A stretch of 58,806 bases of DNA from Deltaproteobacteria bacterium (GTDB lineage: Bacteria > Desulfobacterota > BSN033 > UBA1163): assembly GCA_020059605.1 (NCBI GenBank), contig JAGVBT010000141.1, positions 1 to 58,806 on the forward strand, written 5' to 3'. Below, one piece after another: positions 36,549 to 44,217 of the stretch. A program made the position numbers and the translations under genes. The notes below the pieces were generated by a model. That model saw only the letters and a list, made by a program, of their open reading frames with translations. It was not told the DNA's origin and searched no databases. The first letter of the stretch is position 1. Each line of letters begins with the position of its first letter.

Positions 36549-37484
36549 CTAACTCTTTATTTCATAATAGACCGAACCGCTAAAAATTCTGGTTTGGATT
36601 TTTCTCTCTTGAGTCAAAGGCTTAAGGTGCCTATCCAATTCTTCTTCTGGAATCCCCAACCCTTCGGAGAGATCGGAAATGGATAGCGGTCTTCTCTTCA
36701 AAATCTTTAAAACCTCTTCTTTGATATCCCTTTCCAGGGCCGATGATGGGTGACGATTAAATCCGGAGATCATTTCTGCCTTCTCGCCCAAAAAGTCCCT
36801 GATCTTTTCCATCTCTGTCTCATGCAGGGGAAGAACCCATTTCTCAGACGGGGGCCGGACAACCGTATTGAGATGAATCTTGTCCGGCTGAATCCGGTCA
36901 ATGGTTTCTTTCATGATTGAAAGCTCATCCTCGCTATCGTTCACCCCCCGGCAAAACAGGATCTCCAGCCAGATCTGACCTTTATAAATCTTTCTGAATT
37001 TTTCCAAACCTTCAATCACCTTCTTCACGGAAAGCCCTTCGTCCGGACGGTTGATCTTCGAGAAGGTCTCTGGCGAGACGGCATCCAGGGAGGGAAGGAC
37101 CACATCCGCCTCCAGCAAGTCCTGCCTGACCTCCTCCAGGTAAAGCAGGGAGCCGTTGGTGATCACGGCGACGGGAATCGAGGTGATCTTTTTGATCCCT
37201 TCGATGATCGAGCGGATCCCAGAATGAAGGGTCGGTTCCCCAGAACCGGCGAGGGAGAGATAGTCGATGGCAGAGGTCTCTTCCTTGAGGAACCGATTGA
37301 CTTCCTCAAGGATCTCCAGAACAGGAACATACTCTGCCCTGGCGAGCGTCTTTTGGGTTGTCTTTCCGATCTGGCAGTAAATACAGTTATACGTACAGAT
37401 TTTGAAAGGAACGAGATCGATTCCAACCGACCTTCCCAGTCTCCTTGAAGGAACGGGACCGTAGAGATATTTAAAAGGCTTCAT
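36549..37484 (-). CDS. Radical SAM protein with C-terminal winged-helix domain (COG0731-like)
   Basis: 311 aa. The N-terminus YGPVPSRRLGRSVGIDLVPF leads to the radical SAM cluster motif CTYNCIYCQ; SLAGSGEPTLH and AVITNGSLL are the GGE-like and strand-4 regions. The C-terminal 70 residues (EEVLKILKRRPLSISDLSEG) form a helix-turn-helix. This family is common in anaerobes and annotated as Fe-S oxidoreductase or wyosine-biosynthesis-like. The winged helix suggests nucleic-acid binding. Function unknown. Confidence 0.85.
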   Translation of the reverse strand: MKPFKYLYGPVPSRRLGRSVGIDLVPFKICTYNCIYCQIGKTTQKTLARAEYVPVLEILEEVNRFLKEETSAIDYLSLAGSGEPTLHSGIRSIIEGIKKITSIPVAVITNGSLLYLEEVRQDLLEADVVLPSLDAVSPETFSKINRPDEGLSVKKVIEGLEKFRKIYKGQIWLEILFCRGVNDSEDELSIMKETIDRIQPDKIHLNTVVRPPSEKWVLPLHETEMEKIRDFLGEKAEMISGFNRHPSSALERDIKEEVLKILKRRPLSISDLSEGLGIPEEELDRHLKPLTQERKIQTRIFSGSVYYEIKS

Positions 37485-37489
37485 CTAAT

Positions 37490-37625
37490 CACCAATGTCC
37501 AAGCGCCAATAACCAAATAATAACCAAAAGGATAATGACCAAAGTGTTAAATTATTCCAAATTTGGTGATTCGGAAATTGGGTATTGGAGCTTATTTGGT
37601 TATTGGAATTTGGTTACTGGTTATT
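37490..37625. repeat. Quasi-palindromic intergenic block made of CCAATAACCAAAT words
   Basis: CCAATAACCAAATAA (37506-37520) and TTATTTGGTTATTGG (37592-37606) are perfect 15-bp arms. More copies of TTGGTTATTGG-like words lie around them. The same word is used again at 38866-39060. Confidence 0.65.
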
Positions 37626-37644
37626 GCCGCATCTGCGATGCGGT

Positions 37645-38865
37645 TCAGGCTCCAAATTTTTTTAATTTTAGCCCATTCGCTAACATCAGAGCGACGATGT
37701 CGACGGCTGGAAACCGGCCCAGCTGCCCCTTCTGGCACTGACGTTCTGTGAAACGACGGATCCTGTCCGGCCGGAGATACCGGGAATGGAGAAGGATGGG
37801 GTTGGGATGCCAGCTGTGAGACTTCAACACCGCAGGGGTGGAGTGGTCTCCGGTCACTACCAGCACATCGGGTTTCAATCTCAGGATCGAAGGAAGAACC
37901 CGGTCGATCTCTTCGATCGCCTTCACCTTCTTTTTAAAATCTCCGTCTTCCCCGGATGAATCCGTTTTCTTGAAATGGATATAGAAAAAATCATATTGAT
38001 CAAAATGATTTTTCAGGGTTTCCACCTCCTCCCGCAGGGTCTCCCCCGTTTCCAGGATGTCCATGCCCACCAGCCTCGCCAGCCCCCGGTACATCGGGTA
38101 GGTTGCAATCGCAGCGGGTTTGAGCTTGAACCGTTCGGACATCGAGGGAATATCCGGGATCTTTGAGAACCCTCTTAGCAGGATCGTATTGGCGGGATGA
38201 AAGGATTTGAGCGTTTCGGTGGCCCTTCTTAAATATTCATTCACCACATCCGCCGTCCTTTGGGCCTCCGGGTGAAGCCCTTCCGTTCCCTTTGCCTTCT
38301 GTCCGTCTTTCTGGGGATCTGCATCGGTGAGATCGTCCCTCAACCCTTTCCCACGGAACAGGAGGACCACCCGGTGCTCTTTTCCCGGATGGACCGAAAC
38401 TTCAACTCCGTTGACCTCTCTCACCTCCTTCTGGAGAAAACGGCAGATTTCCCGGTTTCTTTCCGTTGGGATCCTTCCTGCCCTCCGGTCAACGATGATC
38501 CCGTTCTCATCGACCGTCGCAAAATTGCCCCTGGCCGTGAGATCCTCTTCCGTCAACTTCAGACCTATTCCCAGCGCCTCCATCACGCCTCTTCCGATCT
38601 CATATCGAAACGGATCGTAGCCGAAAAGGGCCAGATGGGAAGGGCCGCTTCCGGGAGTAATTCCATAGGAGATGGGGTCGATCAATCCGCAGATCGATTG
38701 AGGGGCGAGGCGGTCAAGGTTCGGGGTCTTAGCCGCCTCCAGTTCGGTCTTGCCCCGCACGGGGAGGCCGCCGATTCCATCAATCACAACCAGTATCAGC
38801 TTTGAATCTGTTTGTATTGCAAGGGACTGAAGTATTTCTTCTTTAGTCATCATCTCCCCGCTCAT
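37645..38865 (-). CDS. apgM: Cofactor-independent phosphoglycerate mutase, archaeal type
   Basis: 406 aa. LILVVIDGIGGLP contains the metal-binding aspartate of the alkaline-phosphatase superfamily; TPNLDRLAPQS, ITPGSGPSHLALFGYDP with the catalytic serine, HFKKTDSSGEDGDF and VVTGDHSTPAVLKSHSWHP complete the metal site. It interconverts 3- and 2-phosphoglycerate in glycolysis and gluconeogenesis. Starts at 38853 or 38850 are also possible; none has an ideal ribosome site. Repeat blocks with the same word flank the gene on both sides. Confidence 0.9.
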   Translation of the reverse strand: MSGEMMTKEEILQSLAIQTDSKLILVVIDGIGGLPVRGKTELEAAKTPNLDRLAPQSICGLIDPISYGITPGSGPSHLALFGYDPFRYEIGRGVMEALGIGLKLTEEDLTARGNFATVDENGIIVDRRAGRIPTERNREICRFLQKEVREVNGVEVSVHPGKEHRVVLLFRGKGLRDDLTDADPQKDGQKAKGTEGLHPEAQRTADVVNEYLRRATETLKSFHPANTILLRGFSKIPDIPSMSERFKLKPAAIATYPMYRGLARLVGMDILETGETLREEVETLKNHFDQYDFFYIHFKKTDSSGEDGDFKKKVKAIEEIDRVLPSILRLKPDVLVVTGDHSTPAVLKSHSWHPNPILLHSRYLRPDRIRRFTERQCQKGQLGRFPAVDIVALMLANGLKLKKFGA

Positions 38866-39060
38866 CCTCTATGGTTTAAATTCCAATTACCAAATCCCAA
38901 TTTCCAAATAAGCTCCAATCACCAATAACCAAATGATCGAACCACCCCTCACCTTTCTCCTCTCCCCTGAGGGGAGAGGGTGGGGGTGAGGGGCTTAAAA
39001 TTTTGGTTATTGGATGTTGGTGATTATTTGATTATTGGAAATTGGTTATTGGTTATTCGG
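38866..39060. repeat. Nested inverted repeat: CCAATAACCAAAT arms around a GC-rich core
   Basis: Outer AT-rich arms contain CACCAATAACCAAATGAT on the left and TTTTGGTTATTGGATG plus TTGGTGATT on the right. The core has CCCCTCACC (38945-38953) pairing with GGTGAGGGG (38985-38993) and CCTCTCCCC (38959-38967) pairing with GGGGAGAGG (38971-38979). It lies between apgM and the nitroreductase gene. A second block with the same outer word is at 37490-37625. Confidence 0.65.
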
Positions 39061-39603
39061 CTTTCCATACTTTTCATAGAAAACGAATTCTGACAATTCT
39101 TTCCTTTTCGGAGTCACACCTTCAGCCGCGGGGTATCCGAGCGGAGTCAGGGCCACGACTTCCCTGTCCTGCGGAACGCCCAATATCTCCTCTGCTTTTT
39201 GATGGTCGAACAATCCCACCACGACCGTGCCCAAACCCAATCCATGGGCAGTTAGGCAGAGGCTCTGCATGGCAATCCCGGTATCGAACATCAACCAATC
39301 CCCTTTCACCGTAGCGGCTTCCCCTTTCTTAAAACCGGAGACCCCTTTCTTCCCGCAAAGGACAATGATCAGGGGAGCTTCTGCCATGGAGGAAAGGGCT
39401 GGATTCGTCTTAACGAGCGTCCCCGCCAGTTCAGACTTAACCTTTGGGTCTTTTACGACGATCACTTCCCAGCATTGAGTGTTGGCCCACGAGGGAGACC
39501 ACCTCACGGCCTCCAATAATGCACGTAGGGCTTCCTCCGGCACAGGATCAGGTCTGTATTTCCGCATGCTTCGCCTCCCCTTGATCGCTTCCATCAGCTC
39601 CAT
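39046..39603 (-). CDS. Nitroreductase family FMN-dependent oxidoreductase
   Basis: 185 aa. The ATG at 39603 has GGAGGAG 6 nt upstream, so the longer frame from 39654 is not needed. AIKGRRSMRKYRPDPVPEEA and AVRWSPSWANTQCWE are FMN-binding features, and LCLTAHGLGLGTVVVG is the usual C-terminal helix. It is the last gene of the AOR-4 module. It may be an NAD(P)H:acceptor reductase serving that enzyme, but similar genes occur widely. Confidence 0.87.
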   Translation of the reverse strand: MELMEAIKGRRSMRKYRPDPVPEEALRALLEAVRWSPSWANTQCWEVIVVKDPKVKSELAGTLVKTNPALSSMAEAPLIIVLCGKKGVSGFKKGEAATVKGDWLMFDTGIAMQSLCLTAHGLGLGTVVVGLFDHQKAEEILGVPQDREVVALTPLGYPAAEGVTPKRKELSEFVFYEKYGKPNNQ

Positions 39604-39654
39604 ATCTATCTCCTCCTTTGCTTTTATAATTATCCCATATTCAGGTCTGTCCAT

Positions 39655-40029
39655 CTATTTCTTCCTGTATGTGTGATGAAGGCCCTGGTCTTTTTTGGCG
39701 CCCATCGCACGGGCCATCTCTTCGGTCATCATAGCCCCGTGACGGTACTGAAAAGGCCACATGCTTTTCAGATCAAAAAGGCCGATGCGGTCTCCGTTAC
39801 AGAGGAGATGGCCGAGGTCCGGCTGAAGACCGGGCAGTGCGCTCAACTGTCCATTGATAAAAGTAATCCCTCTCTCCTCGGTCGGTATTCCCAGGTGGGC
39901 CAGCAGGTCAGCGAGGGTGCTCCCCTCGGGGAGGGTGACCTTCGGATTGGAAAAACTTTTTTTCTCCGAGTTGCTGCCATAGGATGCTAATGCCCCGTAT
40001 AACCAGACATCTAGATCAATACCAGCCAT
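39655..40029 (-). CDS. MoaD/ThiS-like beta-grasp protein with C-terminal extension
   Basis: 124 aa; GGAGG is 5 nt before the ATG. The beta-grasp pattern is visible: IDLDVWLYGALASYG, VTLPEGSTLADLLAHLGI, FINGQLSALPGL and LCNGDRIGLFDL. Sulfur-carrier MoaD ends in Gly-Gly after a segment like the last one; here the chain runs on about 35 residues and ends in HHTYRKK, so it cannot be activated at a Gly-Gly tail unless processed. Its position behind AOR-4 and the radical SAM maturase points to tungstopterin insertion or maturation. Confidence 0.8.
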   Translation of the reverse strand: MAGIDLDVWLYGALASYGSNSEKKSFSNPKVTLPEGSTLADLLAHLGIPTEERGITFINGQLSALPGLQPDLGHLLCNGDRIGLFDLKSMWPFQYRHGAMMTEEMARAMGAKKDQGLHHTYRKK

Positions 40030-40054
40030 TTCATCCTCCTGCAGCCGAATCGCC

Positions 40055-41242
40055 TCACGGACATCGGACGATGTCCTGAGCCCACAGGCAATCCGCGCAT
40101 GACGGGCTCCATCCCGAGCATCCTTCGTTGCGTCCCCGGAGGTCGCAGCTTTCTCGCAGATCGCAGTCGGGACAAGACGGAAAATGAAAACCCTTTACCT
40201 CGCTTCGAAAACGGACATACTCCTCGGAGGTCCAGATTTCCGCCAGAGGTTGCTCATTCACGTTTGCCAGGACATACCGAATCACCTGTTTTTTTCTGCC
40301 ATCCACAGCAAAGTAGCTATAATTGTGCGACAGGGGATAACAGGGCGATACGCCCCCATCCCATCCTACCACGACGGATTGATCCTTTACAAACCGGCAC
40401 CGCCTCTCGGCGCCCCAGTGCATGCGGGGCAGTTCCAGAGTCCCCCACATTACCCAGGCATCAGCCTTCACAGGCCAACCGGAAGCGGTCAACGGAGGCC
40501 GCGGCGCGTAACCGTATAAAATCTCTTTCTGCATCTCCTCGGTGCAGGGAAGAACATTGCTGACCAGAACACGAGCCGCATTGAGCCGTGATGCCAACCT
40601 TGTTAAGTCCGCGAGCTCGGCAACATTACTCTTGAGAACCACAAATTCAATCCCCAGGGCGGGGATTAACGACCCAAACGCTCTTTTTGCTTCGTTCAGA
40701 ATTCTTATATTATCAAGGACGTGAGAGAGCATTGCCCCACGGATGCCAGCATAGGTCTCCGGTTTCACCCCATCCATTGATACCACCATTCTGTCCACGC
40801 CCAGCCTGACCAACTCCCGGGCTATTTCAGCGTTTAGCAAAAGCCCGTTAGAACCGAGAGTCACGGACAAGCCGCGATTCCTCACCGATCGGATCATCTC
40901 CAGGATATGAGGGTGGGTGAGGGGCTCCCCGAAGCCGGTGAAAACAATGCGGGTCAGATTCGGGAGTTGATTCAAGCCTCCCAATAACCGTTCGAAAGTG
41001 CTTTGGGACATCTGTCCCACAGCATCTTCCCAGGTGTTTCGGATGCAGGTTCGGCAATGGAGGTTGCATTCCATGGTGGGCTCAATGTAAAGCTTCCGCA
41101 CATCAGGGAGGCGCGGAAGAAGTATCAGGTCACCTTCCCGTCCATTCAGCCAATACTCCGTATCGGGTGAAATGTGCCGCCGTTCAAGAAACTCATTGGG
41201 CAAAATTAACCGGCCATGTTCATCAATGATCACTTTGGGCAT
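40055..41242 (-). CDS. Radical SAM maturase of tungsten oxidoreductase, with N-terminal AbrB-like domain
   Basis: 395 aa. Residues about 1-45 (VIIDEHGRLILPNEFLERR) look like a SpoVT/AbrB swapped-hairpin domain. The radical SAM core starts at IEPTMECNLHCRTC, with FTGFGEPLTHP and VSMDGVKPETYAGIRGAM. A SPASM/twitch-like C-terminus holds extra cluster cysteines (CRFV, CYPL, CPDCDLRESC, CADC). This matches the radical SAM proteins described as maturases of tungsten-cofactor oxidoreductases, which are encoded beside AOR-family genes, as here. An intrinsic terminator ends 8 nt before the ATG, and the ribosome site (GGTGA) is weak. Confidence 0.8.
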   Translation of the reverse strand: MPKVIIDEHGRLILPNEFLERRHISPDTEYWLNGREGDLILLPRLPDVRKLYIEPTMECNLHCRTCIRNTWEDAVGQMSQSTFERLLGGLNQLPNLTRIVFTGFGEPLTHPHILEMIRSVRNRGLSVTLGSNGLLLNAEIARELVRLGVDRMVVSMDGVKPETYAGIRGAMLSHVLDNIRILNEAKRAFGSLIPALGIEFVVLKSNVAELADLTRLASRLNAARVLVSNVLPCTEEMQKEILYGYAPRPPLTASGWPVKADAWVMWGTLELPRMHWGAERRCRFVKDQSVVVGWDGGVSPCYPLSHNYSYFAVDGRKKQVIRYVLANVNEQPLAEIWTSEEYVRFRSEVKGFHFPSCPDCDLRESCDLRGRNEGCSGWSPSCADCLWAQDIVRCP

Positions 41243-41249
41243 GTTTCAC

Positions 41250-41286
41250 CAAAAAAACTACGGGCAGAGCAAAACGCCCTGCCCGT
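41250..41286 (-). terminator. Intrinsic terminator/attenuator between AOR-4 and its maturase
   Basis: On the - strand ACGGGCAGGGC (41286-41276) pairs over 11 bp (one G-U) with GCTCTGCCCGT (41270-41260) around a 5-nt loop, followed by AG and seven U (41257-41251). It would end most transcripts after AOR-4 and let a fraction continue into the maturase gene. Confidence 0.85.
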
Positions 41287-41305
41287 TCGAATTCGGCATC
41301 ATCCT

Positions 41306-43069
41306 CTAAAGTTCGCCGTAGACAGAATCCAGTGCGCTATCGGGAACGTCAAAAACCTGGTTGTGAGGTGGAAGCGGCTCGTACTTCATGAATTCGGGCA
41401 CGCGGTCCTCTGCCTTGGTAAGGCCGGCAGCCTCATTGAATGCCCTCTCCTTGCGGAGGACCTCTGCGCCGACCTTGGCTGCATCGTCTGATTTCCAGCT
41501 GGTGCCCAAAACACCATTGCATTCTTCCACCATGCCCTCAAAGCCGCTGGCAATGTCCAGAATGGCAAAAGCAATGAACAGACAGTGGCCGGAGGAATCA
41601 ATGAACGCGGTTGTTGCCTGAAAAGCGCGGCTGAGGGCCGCCTTTCCTTCGGGGCTGAGCGGGTCCGCCTGACCGCCTATGCTCAGGATTTCCGGGGCGA
41701 TGGTATAGCCGGCTGTATGATCGGCCCCCATGGTGCTGGTGGCGTAGGTGATGCCGATTCCTTTGACTGCACGGGGCTCATAAGCCGGCATGCTCTGGCG
41801 CTTGACGGTGGGAACGCGGGTCAACCCATAGGCTTTACCCGTGAATTCTGTGCCGCCGCCAAGGATGCGGCCCATAGGCGTCCCCTTGCCCATCTCCTGG
41901 ACCAGTCCGATGGCTTTCTTGCTGTCGCCGAACGGGATAACACCCGCCTCCATGGCAACCGCCAGGGTCGTGCCGGTCTCAATGGTGTCCAGTCCATAGC
42001 CATTGCACAGGCGAACCATCTCAGCGATGTCATCTAGACTATCGACGCCGCAATTCGCTCCCAGTGCCCAATCGGACTCGTATTCCACACAGGAAGTGTG
42101 TTCTGTGCCGTCGGGTTTATGCCAGGTATTGGAGCATTGAATGATGCACCCGGGGCTGCAGGCATGGTTGTAGAGCTCCTTGCCCAGACGCTCTTTGTTT
42201 CCTTCAAAGATAGACTCGCCTGAGGTCTTGGCCGCTCCCTCGAAACGGCCGCTTGAGAAGTTCCGCGTCGGATAACCTCCGGCTTCATTCAGGATGTTGA
42301 CCAGGACGGCCGTGCCGTAGGTATTGAGTGCCCCCTTGGGTTTGGTGATATCGTGTGTGCGTAACGCTTCGTCCAGTTTCTTTTTCCCCTGGTCAAAAAG
42401 GGCCCGATCAACAAAGGCCACACCGGGTGACCCCTTGTTTTCTGCCACAATGAATTTGAGCCCTTTGCTGGCCAGCACCGAGCCCAATCCTCCGCGCCCT
42501 GCGTACCTGCTGGGCCGCTTTGAAAGGTCATTAAACACAATGCCTGAATTGGCATAGCCGTACTCTCCCGCCAATCCGCAGCCTGCAATGGCAATTTTTC
42601 CACTGAACCGGTCGTAGATCTTCGGAAATACTTCATAAAGGTCTTTCCCCGCATACTCCTGGGCGGGGAAGAATTCCGCTTTGGGTTTGGCGGACGAAGC
42701 ATCCCAGGTAAGATGGGCCATCCAGTACTTCCCTTTCTCTTTAGGTTGACCCTCCACGACCAGGGCTTTGATTTGCATGGTGGCCAGGTACTGCGCCCAG
42801 GAGGAACCTGCATTGGCCTCCTTGATGCCGCCGGTCAAAGGCGACTTTCCGCCGACGGAAATGCGGGCGGAGGTTGAGGCCGGTGTGCCCGTGACAATGC
42901 CAGGGGCAAAGATGAGCTTGTTGTTAGGGCCAAGAGGATGGGCCAGCGGAGGGACTTCGTCATGGACGAAAGTGGACGTCAATCCCCGGCCACCAAGATT
43001 TTTGTAGGCCGCCGGCACTTCTTCCAGACCATAGGACCGATTCGCCATATTAATTCGTAAGATCCACAT
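41306..43069 (-). CDS. Aldehyde:ferredoxin oxidoreductase family protein (AOR-4), radical-SAM-associated
   Basis: 587 aa from the ATG at 43069, preceded by AGGAGG; the open frame to 43153 lacks a ribosome site. LGGRGLTSTFVHDEVPPL and FAPGIVTGTPASTSAR form the pterin domain. The cluster ligands read CSPGCIIQC, with three residues between the first two cysteines instead of the usual two, and a distal cysteine in GHCLFIAF. It heads the module with the radical SAM maturase, MoaD-like protein and nitroreductase, so it probably belongs to the subgroup needing a dedicated maturase. The substrate is unknown. Confidence 0.88.
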   Translation of the reverse strand: MWILRINMANRSYGLEEVPAAYKNLGGRGLTSTFVHDEVPPLAHPLGPNNKLIFAPGIVTGTPASTSARISVGGKSPLTGGIKEANAGSSWAQYLATMQIKALVVEGQPKEKGKYWMAHLTWDASSAKPKAEFFPAQEYAGKDLYEVFPKIYDRFSGKIAIAGCGLAGEYGYANSGIVFNDLSKRPSRYAGRGGLGSVLASKGLKFIVAENKGSPGVAFVDRALFDQGKKKLDEALRTHDITKPKGALNTYGTAVLVNILNEAGGYPTRNFSSGRFEGAAKTSGESIFEGNKERLGKELYNHACSPGCIIQCSNTWHKPDGTEHTSCVEYESDWALGANCGVDSLDDIAEMVRLCNGYGLDTIETGTTLAVAMEAGVIPFGDSKKAIGLVQEMGKGTPMGRILGGGTEFTGKAYGLTRVPTVKRQSMPAYEPRAVKGIGITYATSTMGADHTAGYTIAPEILSIGGQADPLSPEGKAALSRAFQATTAFIDSSGHCLFIAFAILDIASGFEGMVEECNGVLGTSWKSDDAAKVGAEVLRKERAFNEAAGLTKAEDRVPEFMKYEPLPPHNQVFDVPDSALDSVYGEL

Positions 43070-43166
43070 AATTTCTTTCCTCCTTTCTGTTAAAATGTGT
43101 ATGGGATCAATAACCTTGTTATAAATATTACCAAGAAAAAAAGACCGGCGCAATAGAAATAAATGT

Positions 43167-43191
43167 TTGGAATACGATGTTGGAATACGAT
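43167..43191 (+). repeat. Tandem TTGGAATACGAT pair upstream of the Sir2 gene
   Basis: TTGGAATACGAT occurs at 43167-43178 and 43180-43191, a 13-bp period. The second copy touches the -35 box, so it could be an activator or repressor site. Confidence 0.5.
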
Positions 43192-43219
43192 TGACACTCC
43201 GTTTCCTTCTTGCTAATAT
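43191..43219 (+). promoter_or_regulatory. Promoter of the Sir2 gene
   Basis: TTGACA (43191-43196) and TAATAT (43214-43219) are separated by 17 bp. The predicted start near 43226 leaves a very short leader that still includes the AAGGAG ribosome site. Confidence 0.7.
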
Positions 43220-43239
43220 TCTCCGGGAAGGAGATAACC

Positions 43240-44016
43240 ATGAACCACCAGTTGATCGAGAGAGCGGCCGGGGATATTCTCAAATCCAAAAAGACGATCG
43301 CCTTCACAGGCGCAGGCATCTCCGTGGAAAGCGGCATCCCCGACTTTAGAAGCGCGGAGGGTCTCTGGCAGAAATATGATCCCGAGGAATACGCCCACAT
43401 CCACGCCTTCCACTCGAATCCCGATAAGGTCTGGCGGATGCTAAAGGACATGTTCACCCTCGTCATGACCGCCAAACCGAACCCGGCCCATATCGGGCTG
43501 GCCGAACTGGAACGGATGGGTTTGCTCTCTTCCGTCATCACGCAAAATGTGGACGGCCTTCACCAGGCCGCAGGAAACAAGAATGTGATTGAATTTCACG
43601 GCACCCACCGCACCCTCTCTTGCCTCACATGCGCCAAGACCGTAGACGGCACTTCTCTTAAGATGGAGGACCTTCCGGCCCGCTGCCCGCATTGTCTCTC
43701 CCTTCTCAAACCCGATGTGGTCTTCTTTGGGGAACCCATTCCCTGGCAGGCACAGGCCTATTCGTTCAAGGAGTCCAAATCCTGCAGCGCTGTGCTTGTC
43801 GTCGGAACCTCTGCAATCGTCTATCCGGCCGCATCCATCCCCATCATGGCCAAAGAGCAGGGAGCCACGGTCATTGAGATCAATATGGAACCGACCCCCC
43901 TGACCGGCTCGGTCTCGGACTACCTGATCTCCGGTTCTGCCGGAAAGATCATCCCTGCCATCGTTGAAGAGGTGAAGCGCAGGGGAGGTAAAAAAGCTGA
44001 AATATTGCAATCTTAA
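43240..44016 (+). CDS. Sir2-family NAD-dependent protein deacylase
   Basis: 258 aa from the ATG at 43240 with AAGGAG upstream. The NAD-binding signature TGAGISVESGIPDFRSAEGLW, the ITQNVDGLH motif, the catalytic histidine in VIEFHGTHRTLSC and the zinc cysteines CLTC and CPHC are all present, so it should be active. It removes acyl groups from lysines. In anaerobic acyl-CoA degraders such enzymes reverse acylation of pathway enzymes; the GNAT gene at 28968 might be its counterpart, which is speculation. Confidence 0.92.
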   Translation: MNHQLIERAAGDILKSKKTIAFTGAGISVESGIPDFRSAEGLWQKYDPEEYAHIHAFHSNPDKVWRMLKDMFTLVMTAKPNPAHIGLAELERMGLLSSVITQNVDGLHQAAGNKNVIEFHGTHRTLSCLTCAKTVDGTSLKMEDLPARCPHCLSLLKPDVVFFGEPIPWQAQAYSFKESKSCSAVLVVGTSAIVYPAASIPIMAKEQGATVIEINMEPTPLTGSVSDYLISGSAGKIIPAIVEEVKRRGGKKAEILQS

Positions 44017-44096
44017 CTTCAAGGTGGTATGATTTTTATCTAAGGGTACGTGGTTTGCCCGTCTGGCCAATGGCTGGCAGGTGTGAGCAGGATAAA

Positions 44097-44203
44097 CCCT
44101 GTTAGAAACTCCAACAGGAAATGAATTCTTGCCGGAACCATTCTTAAATGAAATCCCGCCATCGGCGGCGCTATAGCGTTCCGGGGTATTATTTCTAACG
44201 GGG
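44097..44203. repeat. MITE-like element with GTTAGAAA/TTTCTAAC ends
   Basis: The left end CCCTGTTAGAAAC (44097-44109) and right end ATTTCTAACGGGG (44191-44203) are near-perfect inverted repeats enclosing about 80 nt that code for nothing recognisable. The short version at 36483-36522 has the same ends, so the pair looks like a family with variable interior. Confidence 0.6.
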
Positions 44204-44217
44204 TAAAAGGTTTTTAT

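Noticed and set aside
37490-39060. CRISPR-like array
   Set aside because: The CCAATAACCAAAT words vary, lie in both orientations and have no regular spacers.
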